Positions 53,901-62,590 of a stretch of 64,000 nucleotides of DNA are shown in pieces. The DNA lies in contig NZ_PGCK01000001.1 in NCBI RefSeq assembly GCF_021023085.1, positions 248,001-312,000 on the forward strand, in the 5' to 3' direction. The stretch's first letter is position 1. The number at the start of each line of letters is the position of its first letter. The position numbers and the translations under genes were made by a program. This DNA is from Methanooceanicella nereidis. GTDB lineage: Archaea > Halobacteriota > Methanocellia > Methanocellales > Methanocellaceae. The notes below the pieces were generated by a model. The model made no database searches and was not told the origin of the DNA. It worked only from the letters and a program-made list of their open reading frames with translations.

Positions 53901-54518
53901 CAGCTGGAAAAGCCTTGACTCGACCTCTGCGAGAATGATGTTGACTCGCTCGATCCTTTCCCTGACCACTTCGAGCTCGGAAAGCGCTTTATCGGTCTTA
54001 TCGTCAAATTCGGCGGTACCTGCTATCTCGTCTATTATCCTGCGGCGCTCCGTATCGCTCGTTTCGATTATACGGGTGACATCTCCCTGCATTATCACAT
54101 TGTAGCCGTCAGGGGATATTTGCGCCTTGCCAAGCTGCTCATGCATCTCGGATAGCGAGCATGGCTTATCGTTGAAATAGTAATAACTGTAATAACCGCT
54201 GTCACTGGATTTTATTCGCCTGGTGACGCTTATCTCATCCTGGTCAATAGGCATCTCGCGGTCAGTGTTATCGAAGCGTATCGTTACCTCGGCCGATCCG
54301 GGCCCTTTTCCGTCTACGCTGTATATAAGATCGGTGAGCTTTTCAGCCCTCATTGTGCGTGAGTTGGAAAGCCCCAGACAAAAGAGTACACTATCTATGA
54401 CATTGCTCTTACCCGAGCCGTTCGGCCCGGAAATAGTTGTAAAGTCGTCAAAAAAAGGTATCTTTACCTTTTTCCCGAACGACTTAAAGTTAGTAAGCTC
54501 TATCTCTTTGATATGCAT
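50994..54518 (-). CDS. smc: SMC, chromosome condensation ATPase
   Basis: About 1174 residues, the normal length. The N-terminal Walker A is GPNGSGKSNVIDSV (about 32-45), followed by two long coiled coils (about 165-500 and 670-1010) around a hinge (about 515-640, with LPGIYGIIAELGKVDERYATALEVAAG visible in parts). The C-terminal head has SGGEKSLTALAFIF (signature) and FYAFDEVDMFLDGANAERVA (Walker B and D-loop). With ScpA and ScpB it makes the ring that organises the chromosome. The ATG at 54518 is preferred; GTG 54527 is nine bases earlier. It lies 18 bases behind a coiled-coil gene. Confidence 0.97.
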   Translation of the reverse strand: MHIKEIELTNFKSFGKKVKIPFFDDFTTISGPNGSGKSNVIDSVLFCLGLSNSRTMRAEKLTDLIYSVDGKGPGSAEVTIRFDNTDREMPIDQDEISVTRRIKSSDSGYYSYYYFNDKPCSLSEMHEQLGKAQISPDGYNVIMQGDVTRIIETSDTERRRIIDEIAGTAEFDDKTDKALSELEVVRERIERVNIILAEVESRLFQLKAERDQALLYQSYKDEKIKNEGYLLLSELKEAKKILDSILEDIRDKAEKRESIIADVEVKSAAVQKLKEEIKSLSDMISRKGEGEQILIRREIEEAKAGIKGCNNVIDFSRTEVLNRETEKQKLFLDIEKARGQIEEMNKRLEEEENRKLSLNNEYSFRKSSLDEVHKKISVIDEKFKGVRVKLSELKNSLEGSRNLRNEKLREKDRILDAARRKQDEEQDAEAEIASSRSRIEEARVEAQNIGRDIAELQRRAQALAADITDMEGARSRAKQEQLGVESQLRKLQAEYAKAEARVKAYEEFDGYSQAVEAILRARDSHELPGIYGIIAELGKVDERYATALEVAAGNRLQNIVVDNDEDASRCIYYLKDLRKGTATFLPLNKMRPRPPLRDLSGERGVIGYAIDLVEFNPRYEKAFYYVFGDTLVVDTLETARRLIGSVRLVTLDGDLVEKSGAMTGGFRAKSKLKFKASEEEHIKELSEQLAVLESERDGILKKIESIDSHIYTIKKDRSEFETQATRLSAKRDELAGRIVRLDAVIKEKEAAISALRDSRRVLRDEMIAIEEAIAKADVEINSLTSDVSKLEDELRGSEIPKLTEEAARIEDEMKRLDGRIRDTESSISSIKLEQAYVQSGIEGNGKRIREVDDNIASLKSKIAQNEEQITEYQGQIEEKGKREKEIESELTGLKKQRDDMSEELSKADHELYDVKRGMERITSILNTLEISRDESLEKIKRMEEEVREKDMVPEEDVPPLDKVRANISILDKKMQALEPVNMLAITEYDSVNERLVELTGKRDTLMNERQDILNKIEHYKAMKKETFLKTFHSINENFKDIFMELSDGFGELILENPEDPFAGGLTIRAQPHGKALQRLEAMSGGEKSLTALAFIFSIQRHKPAPFYAFDEVDMFLDGANAERVARMIKKLSENAQFVVVSLRKPMIESANRTIGVAMQENNISSITGVKLYNN

Positions 54519-54536
54519 GTGTTCCACGCATTAGTT

Positions 54537-55010
54537 TCAAGGGTTCCTGTTCATATGGAAGAATCGCAGCGCATTTTTGCCGCTTTCTTCGGACGCTCCA
54601 TCCGGGGATAGGTTCTCAGCCTCGCTCATGATGCTCGCGGGATCGGTCTTTGCGGCCACGTATTTGCCATATAGGTTGAAGCTTTCCGGATTGGGCACGC
54701 CTCCAAGGCCAAGGTCCGGGTCAATGACATCGTCCATTTCCTCATCTTCTGCGGCATTCGCTATCATGATGCCGGTCAGGACACTTTCAAGCGAGCCTAT
54801 CTTTTTCATGACCTCGGATAACGTAGTCTGGGTCTGCCTGAGCTCGCTCTCAAGATGTTCTGTTTTTTTCTCGAGCCCTTTGACTTTTTCTTTCAGGTCT
54901 TCAGGCTGTTTTTCACGAAGGCGGTTCTTTAAAGAGCGGATCTCCTCGTCCTTGTCCTTGAGCCTCCTCTCTAACCTTGCAAGCACAATATCCTTCATAT
55001 CCCCTTCCAT
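54537..55010 (-). CDS. coiled-coil protein upstream of smc, unknown
   Basis: A protein of 157 residues. The first half is a long charged coiled coil (LARLERRLKDKDEEIRSLKNRL and on, about 10-75). The C-terminal half is acidic and probably unstructured (DEEMDDVIDPDLGLGGVPN). ATG at 55010 with AGGGGT upstream; ATG 54998 is possible. It begins the smc-scpA-scpB operon, 18-30 bases before smc. The position suggests a condensin partner, but no family is recognised. Confidence 0.75.
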   Translation of the reverse strand: MEGDMKDIVLARLERRLKDKDEEIRSLKNRLREKQPEDLKEKVKGLEKKTEHLESELRQTQTTLSEVMKKIGSLESVLTGIMIANAAEDEEMDDVIDPDLGLGGVPNPESFNLYGKYVAAKTDPASIMSEAENLSPDGASEESGKNALRFFHMNRNP

Positions 55011-55140
55011 TTTTACCCCTAAATGACTAAACGAAGTTTAGATATTTAATTCTTGCTTCTATTGCCCATAGGCGCAAAGAAGTCTTGAAAGTTAGTAGCC
55101 AAAGATTTGATGTCGCGATTAAAAAAGAGGTATAACTATC

Positions 55141-55415
55141 ACCACAAAGGTAACCAGGGAACACTAACTGCTAACCACGAAGCGCACAAAGGCAACCAAG
55201 GGCACGATTTTTTAACCACGAAGCGCACAAAGGCAACCAGGGAACACTAACTGCTAACCACAAAGCGCACAACGGCGAAAAAAGGTACACTAAGGACTTT
55301 TTTGGAAGGTTATTATACCCTAAAAAAATCTTTGTGTACCTTACTCGCCTTCATGCGCTTCGTGGTTAGCAGTTTAGTGTACCTTCGAGCCCTTTGTATG
55401 CTTCGTGGTGAAGAA
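55141..55415. repeat. repeat cluster C: direct copies, A/T core, inverted copies
   Basis: Left arm: three or four units with GAAGCGCACAAAGGCAACCA cores (from about 55141 to 55285). Core about 55292-55330 (GGACTTTTTTGG, then TAAAAAAATC). Right arm: one or two inverted copies ending at the DUF3160 stop (55419), with CTCGCCTTCATGCGCTTCGTGG. Same pattern as clusters A, B and D. The ends touch the end of the downstream gene, as in cluster A with truA. The 130 bases before it (55011-55140) hold the leader of the coiled-coil gene and nothing else recognisable. Confidence 0.88.
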
Positions 55416-55418
55416 TTA

Positions 55419-57581
55419 TCATAAGGTGAAGCTTTCTGTCCATTCTGGCGTTGCAGGCGCTTTACCTTCCTGTAGCATCTCCTGCCATTTTTCATCGGTA
55501 AGCCTGTCGGACATCGGATGAGTGAACTCGTAGTATGAGAACGCACCTCCCTTCGTGAGGACGAGATCGCCGTCTATCTCCACAATAACGAAGATATGGT
55601 ACGGGTTGCCTACACCCTCTTCCAGTACCATGTCGGTATTGACATCCGTGTGGACATCTGCGACAACCGCCATCTTTTTATCGGCGTCATTTGACACTTT
55701 ATCGTTCACCGCAGAAGAGAACGTGGTAATGCTTTCGAGCGTGTTCCCGATATTCTCTATGAGCTTGTATTCGTCTTCGACCAGTGTTTTGCCGGTAAGC
55801 TCCTTCTCTGAGATGTCCTTGAGCGAGACCAGAAGCCCTTTCAGGCTCTTAAGCTTGCCTGCGAACTCATCGTCGAGAAGCCCGCGAGACTGTAGACCTT
55901 CCTCGGTCATCGCGGCGAGAGAGGCGAGGCGCGCATAAAGCTCCGCGTTGGGTTCTACATAGCCGCGAGGAGTGGTCCCCGAAGGCATTATCGCTGTTGC
56001 TTTCATCGTATAGCTCTGCTTTGCGTAAAGGATGGTATCATGCCTTAGCTCGGTCCAGCTGCCGAGAGAAGTGTTCAGCTCTTTGTCGGTCCACGCCTGG
56101 TTTTTCATGAATGTCGGATATCCGTCGCCTTTTTTGTTCAGAAGAGCGAAAAGGCAGTAGAGCCAGCACCAGTACAGGTTCTGGGTCCATGTGTCATCCT
56201 TGAAAGCGGCGAACTGTTCCTTTAATGACGCAAGCTGTTTATCATAATTGTAAAACCTGGTCTCGTTATACACTTTATCGAGGATCTCATAAGCCCTCTC
56301 CGATCCGAGAACTGCCATTACATCAAGCCCTTTCGGGAACAGCCTGGGATCTTCCGGAGTGCCTACCTTATTATAGACCAGCTCCTGGAACATATATGAG
56401 TCGGGGATGAAGCGCTGGCCCATGAACCTGAAGCCTTTTAGATTCTCTTTACTCTCCGTGTCCTCTATATAAGTGGAGATGATCTTAGGCTCTTTCAGCT
56501 TCGCGGCTTTTTCCATGAAAGCCTCAAGCTTCGTATCGTCAGCCAGATCGGAAAGTGAGACTTCGCTGCCGTATATTTCCTTTATCAGGGCAAGATAGTC
56601 GAACACCGACAGGTCGTCGGTCTCGCCGACAAAGAACACCGTCGGCTCATAGATGCCCTTCCACATGTCGAACAGCCTGGACTTAAGAGCGAGCGTTATA
56701 AGTATAGCCATCCTGGTCTGTTCCTTGTTAAGCTCCATATCGTCAGTATTAACGACGAAAGACATCCTGCCGAACCACATCATCGCCTTGAAATATTTTT
56801 TGAGCGTGTCGTTTCGGGTATAGTGGCCCCTCGGAACATACTGGCTGTAGTCCTCTTTGTACTGGAATATGGGCGAATCGCCAAAGCCCTTGTGAGCCTC
56901 GATCAGCGCAAGCTCCTTATTGACATACTGCATCACGTCCGCCGGAATACTCGCATCGGGATCTAAAAGCGATAGCGCTACGCTGAAGAACGCGGCATTT
57001 TTCAGTGCGGGGACCTTTATCTCTTCGATCCCCGAGTTAAGCTGAGCCAGCGACTCCGTTAGCATCGACTTCGTCAATTCTATAAGGCCCGGGCTGAAAT
57101 GGTCGACCTCAAGGACACGCAGGATATAGTCATAGAGGATGTGATAGCTGTGCAGCAATGCATCGGTAGTTACAAAAGCAGGTATTCCGGCGTCCTTACA
57201 GTGCTTGTAGACGTCGTATATTTGATCGTCCGCGGATGCCTTCATGTAAAATTGATCTGAAGTAAGTGCTTTTTTCTCCGCCACCCCCGGGTTCATTCTG
57301 TCAACGTTGGAAACATTCGACAGGTCCGGCAATACTGAATATGGCTTTACTGCCGGCGCAGATATGACTTCCATCGGCCTGTATTCCGCGAACCTTGAAT
57401 TTACGCTATTGACGATCGTATAAGTGATATTCCCCGTCGGGCGGGGTGGCTGTAAATCTCCGCCTGTAAGGGATATGCATCCCCATGAGCTTGCGCTTAA
57501 TGCAATTATTCCCCCGGCAGCCCCAATAGCTTTTAAAAATTCTCTCCTGCTGGTAAGTCCCGATCTGCTATCGTCCCTCAT
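55419..57581 (-). CDS. DUF3160 family lipoprotein with Tat-type signal
   Basis: A protein of 720 residues. The N-terminus has a twin-arginine pattern (SRREFLKAIGAAGG) followed by a hydrophobic run and a lipobox-like SSWGC (Cys about 39), so it probably folds in the cytoplasm and is then exported and lipid-anchored. The rest matches the DUF3160 family (FVTTDALLHSYHILYDYILR, about 140-160). No enzymatic motif is known. Transcribed divergently from mtnA. Repeat cluster C lies directly behind. It may be a large surface protein of unknown role. Confidence 0.85.
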   Translation of the reverse strand: MRDDSRSGLTSRREFLKAIGAAGGIIALSASSWGCISLTGGDLQPPRPTGNITYTIVNSVNSRFAEYRPMEVISAPAVKPYSVLPDLSNVSNVDRMNPGVAEKKALTSDQFYMKASADDQIYDVYKHCKDAGIPAFVTTDALLHSYHILYDYILRVLEVDHFSPGLIELTKSMLTESLAQLNSGIEEIKVPALKNAAFFSVALSLLDPDASIPADVMQYVNKELALIEAHKGFGDSPIFQYKEDYSQYVPRGHYTRNDTLKKYFKAMMWFGRMSFVVNTDDMELNKEQTRMAILITLALKSRLFDMWKGIYEPTVFFVGETDDLSVFDYLALIKEIYGSEVSLSDLADDTKLEAFMEKAAKLKEPKIISTYIEDTESKENLKGFRFMGQRFIPDSYMFQELVYNKVGTPEDPRLFPKGLDVMAVLGSERAYEILDKVYNETRFYNYDKQLASLKEQFAAFKDDTWTQNLYWCWLYCLFALLNKKGDGYPTFMKNQAWTDKELNTSLGSWTELRHDTILYAKQSYTMKATAIMPSGTTPRGYVEPNAELYARLASLAAMTEEGLQSRGLLDDEFAGKLKSLKGLLVSLKDISEKELTGKTLVEDEYKLIENIGNTLESITTFSSAVNDKVSNDADKKMAVVADVHTDVNTDMVLEEGVGNPYHIFVIVEIDGDLVLTKGGAFSYYEFTHPMSDRLTDEKWQEMLQEGKAPATPEWTESFTL

Positions 57582-57622
57582 AATAAAAAGATTTGGAAAG
57601 AGACCACATATATATTGCTATA

Positions 57623-57642
57623 ACTACGGATGCCGCCGTAGT
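57623..57642. promoter_or_regulatory. palindrome between DUF3160 and mtnA genes
   Basis: ACTACGG-ATGCCG-CCGTAGT: perfect 7-bp arms over a 6-base spacer. It lies just upstream of a TATA-like run (57607-57620) that reads toward DUF3160, so it may be an operator for that gene or for mtnA. Confidence 0.5.
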
Positions 57643-57726
57643 ATAAACTATGATCATGTTAGATACAGTTCACATATGTGCATGAAAACCAATAACTTTT
57701 TATTTTCATTTTATAATTTTAATGTG

Positions 57727-58758
57727 ATGCGCACAATCTATTGGGATGACAAGAAAGGCTGTGTCACGCTTGTTGACCAGACCGCTCTGCCGGTAAAGCT
57801 TCTTTTGCTTGATATTCATGAGGTAAGGGACCTCGAGGACGCCATACTCAAGCTGAAGGTGAGAGGGGCCCCCGCATTAGGCGCGGCGGGCGGGTTCGGC
57901 GTCGCGCTGCTCGCGTACACGATCAAAAGCCGGGACATAAAGGAATATATCGAAAAATTAATGTCGGGCGCAGATGAGCTGAAAGGAACGCGGCCTACGG
58001 CGGTCAATCTTTCATGGGGCGTCGAGCGGACCATGAGAAAAGCTTTAACAGGAAAAGACATTAGTGAAATCCAGTCCCTGGCACTCGAAGAGGCAAAGGC
58101 AATAGCTGACGACGATGTTGCCCGGTGTAAAGCCATAGGAGAGCACGGCTCAAAGCTTCTGGAAGATGGCGACACGGTCATGACGCATTGTAATGCGGGC
58201 AGGATGGCGTGTGTCGACTGGGGTACCGCGCTGGGCGTGATCCGCTCCGCCGTAGCCGAAGGTAAAAAGATCAAAGTGATCTCATGCGAGACAAGGCCGC
58301 TCAACCAGGGCTGCAGGATCACGACCTGGGAGCTTATGGAGGACGGGATACCCGTCACGCTGATAACGGACAGCATGTCCGGCCATGTCATGCGTAAAGG
58401 AATGGTGGATAAGGTCATTGTGGGCGCCGACCGCATAGTCGAGGACGCGGTGTTCAATAAGATAGGCACTTACACGCATTCCGTGGTCGCGAAGGCCCAT
58501 GGCATACCGTTCTATGTCGCGGCGCCGTTCTCTACGTTCGATTTCACGAAAAAGGAAAAGGACGTTGTGATCGAGGAGCGAAGCGGCGACGAGTTAAGGT
58601 ACTGGGGCGGAATGCAGATCGCCCCGAAGGACGTCCAGGTGTATAATCCGGCTTTCGACGCCACCCCGATGGAAAATGTCACGGCGATCATAACCGAGCT
58701 CGGGATACTGAAGCCTCCGATGGATTTCAGCGAGATAAAGAAAAAATTCAATATATAA
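57727..58758 (+). CDS. mtnA: MtnA, S-methyl-5-thioribose-1-phosphate isomerase family
   Basis: About 343 residues from the ATG at 57727. KVRGAPALGAAGGFG (about 39-53) and MTHCNAGRMACVDWGTALGVI (active-site Cys in CNAG, about 154) are clear MtnA motifs, with GADRI (catalytic Asp, about 233) and TDSMSGHVM. The enzyme isomerises methylthioribose-1-phosphate in the methionine salvage route. Some archaeal homologues act on ribose-1,5-bisphosphate instead, so the substrate is not certain. The frame is open far upstream to 57424, but that part covers the divergent gene's start and is not real. A TATA-like run near 57695-57705 suggests leaderless transcription. Confidence 0.9.
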   Translation: MRTIYWDDKKGCVTLVDQTALPVKLLLLDIHEVRDLEDAILKLKVRGAPALGAAGGFGVALLAYTIKSRDIKEYIEKLMSGADELKGTRPTAVNLSWGVERTMRKALTGKDISEIQSLALEEAKAIADDDVARCKAIGEHGSKLLEDGDTVMTHCNAGRMACVDWGTALGVIRSAVAEGKKIKVISCETRPLNQGCRITTWELMEDGIPVTLITDSMSGHVMRKGMVDKVIVGADRIVEDAVFNKIGTYTHSVVAKAHGIPFYVAAPFSTFDFTKKEKDVVIEERSGDELRYWGGMQIAPKDVQVYNPAFDATPMENVTAIITELGILKPPMDFSEIKKKFNI

Positions 58759-58794
58759 AGGGACATATTCAATCAATCTAAGCAGGGAAACAGG

Positions 58795-59904
58795 ATGAGC
58801 TATAGATACAATTCACAGGAAATGAAAAAAGCCGTAGAGACGGTCATCGACACGATAGAGCAGCAGGTGGAGCTGAAAGAACATTACCTATCAGGGCTCC
58901 AGCATGTCTACAGAGTTGACGGACAATACCTGCTCATAATACGCTATAGCAAGAATAAGGACGGCCACTTCTATTTTTCGATCCCGCCCGAATTCCTCAA
59001 TAACCTCAGCATCAAGCATCTTGTGCTCATCTGCGAAAAAGATGACCACGTGATAGTCCTTCCGTCTTCACAGTTGAACGATATACTGGAGGACATCGAG
59101 CCCGGAAAGAAGGGATGGACGCTGGACGTCTACGATAAGGAAGGCTGGGAACTGAAGGTGGCCAAGACCGAGAAGGTCCTCTACATTGATAATTATGTGA
59201 ACGAATATGACCTGATCTATTCCAGGAGCCCTGTGGTAGCGGGAAAATCCGCCATAAACATGATATGCAAGGACAAGCCGGGCGTGCTTCGCGACATAGC
59301 CGGCGTCATAGCCAAGCATGGCGGAAATATCACATTTACTCAGCAGTTCATCATAGACAAGGGCGTCAACGAGGGTATGTCTTCGCTATACCTTGAGGTC
59401 GAGGACGTAATGGATATAGAAGACCTGGTGGTTGCCCTTAAAAAGATGAACGTTATCCAGGAGATCACGCTTCATCCGACGCTGGAGAGAATATTCGGCT
59501 CCCGTGTCATCATAGTGGGAGGAGGCGCGCAGGTCGCCCAGGTAGCCATGGGCGCTATTAATGAAGCGGACCGCCATAATTTAAGGGGCGAGCGCATCAG
59601 TGTGGACACGATACCCCTTGTGGGAGAAGATAACCTTGCCGACGCCGTTGAGGCGGTAAAAAGGCTTCACAGGGCTCAGATACTCGTCCTTGCCGGTTCC
59701 ATAATGGGAGGCAGGATATCCGAAGAGGTCAAGAAGCTGCATGGAGAGGGGATGCCCGTCATATCCCTCAATATGGCAGGAAGCGTGCCGGATTACGCGG
59801 ACCTGGTCGTCACGGACCCGATACAGGCGGGCACATTCGCGGTGATGCACGTCGCAAAGACCGCAGTGTTCGACATAGACCGCGTGAGAGGCAAAAAGTT
59901 CTGA
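58795..59904 (+). CDS. ACT-domain protein with DUF5612-like C-terminal domain
   Basis: A protein of 369 residues. An N-terminal domain (about 1-130) is followed by an ACT domain (about 155-228: NMICKDKPGVLRDIAGVIAKHGGNIT). The C-terminal about 145 residues (RVIIVGGGAQVAQVAMGAINEADRHNLRGE and on) look like an archaeal DUF5612-type fold with a Gly-rich start. ACT domains bind amino acids. The protein is conserved in methanogens, but its role is unknown. Lies 36 bases behind mtnA, probably in one transcript. Confidence 0.82.
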   Translation: MSYRYNSQEMKKAVETVIDTIEQQVELKEHYLSGLQHVYRVDGQYLLIIRYSKNKDGHFYFSIPPEFLNNLSIKHLVLICEKDDHVIVLPSSQLNDILEDIEPGKKGWTLDVYDKEGWELKVAKTEKVLYIDNYVNEYDLIYSRSPVVAGKSAINMICKDKPGVLRDIAGVIAKHGGNITFTQQFIIDKGVNEGMSSLYLEVEDVMDIEDLVVALKKMNVIQEITLHPTLERIFGSRVIIVGGGAQVAQVAMGAINEADRHNLRGERISVDTIPLVGEDNLADAVEAVKRLHRAQILVLAGSIMGGRISEEVKKLHGEGMPVISLNMAGSVPDYADLVVTDPIQAGTFAVMHVAKTAVFDIDRVRGKKF

Positions 59905-59940
59905 TCGCCATCCCATCGCGACATCTTTCGCTTAAAATGA

Positions 59941-59986
59941 CTTGCATCCGATAGGTGGATCAAACCCTAAAGATAAAGGATGCAAG
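59941..59986. terminator. 9-bp hairpin with long loop behind the ACT-domain gene
   Basis: CTTGCATCC (59941-59949) pairs perfectly with GGATGCAAG (59978-59986) across a 28-base loop, then CCCTATTTTCTT. It could be a terminator, a processed 3' end or a structured RNA. No protein-coding frame crosses it. Confidence 0.4.
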
Positions 59987-60134
59987 CCCTATTTTCTTAA
60001 ATTTATAGTATCTTACAGGACTGATACTAAGATAGTCACCTGTCCATGCCTTTTTCTTACACCCCGATAGGTAAATAAGGTATTTATAATATAATTATAA
60101 ATTAAGTTATATAAAAATAAAAAAGCCGGGGTTC

Positions 60135-60692
60135 ATGATACGGAATATACTAAAACGGATAACTTCATTATCATTATTGCTCGCTTTTTCAATCCTCCTG
60201 ACGGCCGCCTCATCATACTGCAGCGCGTTAGAGGAAAGAGTCGGCATTATCGAAGGCCTGGTCATTAGCGAGGATATAGACAGGGTAGACACTGCGAAAG
60301 TGACAGTATGGCAGTGTATCTATAACGGAGATACGGGGGCATACAAGAACATTAAGATAGCTGAAATAGACATGAACCCGCAGTTCACAGGCCCCGGACG
60401 CAAGGGAGAAAAAGGGTCGTTCACATTCGAGAATGTGCCGTCGGGGCTTTACAATATCACAGCCGAGAAAAACGGTCACATGGGATATAAAATAATAAAT
60501 TTTGATGCCAGAAGACTGTTTGAAAACACTTACATCGTGATCACGGGCTATAACACATCGACATATGTCGCCCATGTGCATGAAGAAGGGCCTGTAACGA
60601 CATTCCAGGTTGACTCGCGGACGTCGACGCTGGTGGCCATCGGCCTGATAATCATGATCAGCTATTTCAATAACAGGAAAAAGAGGGCATAA
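60135..60692 (+). CDS. exported small protein with carboxypeptidase-regulatory-like domain and C-terminal TM
   Basis: A protein of 185 residues. A signal sequence (LLLAFSILLTAASSYCSA, about 14-31) is followed by a beta domain (about 38-130) with FTFENVPSGLYNITAEKNGHMGY, the pattern of a carboxypeptidase-regulatory-like fold. A final helix (TLVAIGLIIMISYF) and basic tail (NNRKKRA) anchor it in the membrane. GGGG precedes the ATG, with TATA-like runs about 25-40 bases upstream. Surface protein of unknown role. Confidence 0.72.
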   Translation: MIRNILKRITSLSLLLAFSILLTAASSYCSALEERVGIIEGLVISEDIDRVDTAKVTVWQCIYNGDTGAYKNIKIAEIDMNPQFTGPGRKGEKGSFTFENVPSGLYNITAEKNGHMGYKIINFDARRLFENTYIVITGYNTSTYVAHVHEEGPVTTFQVDSRTSTLVAIGLIIMISYFNNRKKRA

Positions 60693-60703
60693 GCCGTTCG
60701 GGC

Positions 60704-60706
<3 letters not shown>
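60690..60706. terminator. bidirectional hairpin spanning both stop codons
   Basis: TAAGCC-GTTCG-GGCTTA. The left arm begins with the TAA of the upstream plus-strand gene; the right arm ends with the TTA that is the minus-strand stop of SepCysS. One compact hairpin serves both convergent genes. Confidence 0.55.
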
Positions 60707-61858
<1,152 letters not shown>

Positions 61859-61966
61859 CTATTCATTCAATTCCTGATTAATTATATTTAAGCTTGTCCA
61901 GACGGAGTATTTTAAGTGTTAAGTTATGTGTCCCGTTAATTAATAGCTATATTATATCTCCCCATA
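61859..61966. other. leader of pscS, A/T rich
   Basis: No gene. TATA-like runs on the minus strand near 61880-61900 probably drive pscS. Confidence 0.35.
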
Positions 61967-62332
61967 AAGACAAAGCGCACAAAGGCGAACAAGGAACACA
62001 AAACTGCTAACCACAAAGTGCACGAAGGCGAACAAGGAACACAAAACTGCTAACCACAAAGCGCACGAAGGCGAACAAGGAACACAAAATAATTTTAAGT
62101 ATATGATAATAGTCAAAAAAAGTCCTTTGTGAACCCTCGAGCCCCTGGAGCCCTTCGTGGTGAAAATTAGTGTATCCTTGTGCCCGTTGAGCGCTTTGTG
62201 GTGGAAACTGGTGGTCCTTGTTCGCATTCGTGCGCTCTCATGAAAATTATCTTTTCATCCTTAAAACCTGAGCAAGACCCCGCTCATCAAAGATTTCGTG
62301 GTGAAAGCCAGTGTTCCCTGGTTGCCTTTGTG
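61967..62332. repeat. repeat cluster D: direct copies, A/T core, diverged inverted copies
   Basis: Left arm: three units with AAGCGCACGAAGGCGAACAA cores (about 61971-62090; unit period about 42-43). Core about 62088-62130 with AAAAAAAGTCC, so its polarity is reversed relative to clusters A and C. Right arm about 62131-62332: several diverged inverted copies (CCCTTCGTGGTGAAA, GCGCTTTGTGGTGGAAAC). The minus-strand frame 61952-62227 lies inside and is not a gene. Confidence 0.88.
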
Positions 62333-62590
62333 ACGGACTTGATCATTGATTAACGAAAACGCGCATTAATGATATAACGGAATACTCAACAAAGTGGACT
62401 GTTCCGCTTTGAAGGATTGAACCCCGCTCCGCCTATGGGATTCATGAGTTAAATAATCCATGAAACATGCCATATAAAATTTTATGTAGCCTTATATTAT
62501 CTTAATTTCAATTCGTTAACAAAAATTATTTATTAAAACTTCTCTTAATTTTAAAAATTAACCATTCAGACTTGAAATTGAGACGTTTAT
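62333..62590. other. A/T-rich intergenic leader before the HEAT-repeat gene
   Basis: No gene. A TATA-like run lies near 62490-62500 (AATTTTATGTAGCC area) and further A/T tracts before the ATG at 62591. No ribosome binding site is evident. Confidence 0.4.

Noticed and set aside
55313-55546. Minus-strand ORF of 77 codons
   Set aside because: It spans repeat cluster C and the end of the DUF3160 gene in another frame; no ribosome site or family.
57424-57726. N-terminal extension of mtnA of about 100 codons
   Set aside because: It would overlap the start of the divergent DUF3160 gene and the promoter region, and MtnA proteins begin at the ATG at 57727.
57816-58469. Minus-strand ORF of 217 codons
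   Set aside because: Antisense shadow of mtnA, whose motifs are unambiguous.
61952-62227. Minus-strand ORF of 91 codons with Cys/Val-rich product
   Set aside because: It lies wholly within repeat cluster D and translates the repeated units, so it is a repeat artefact.
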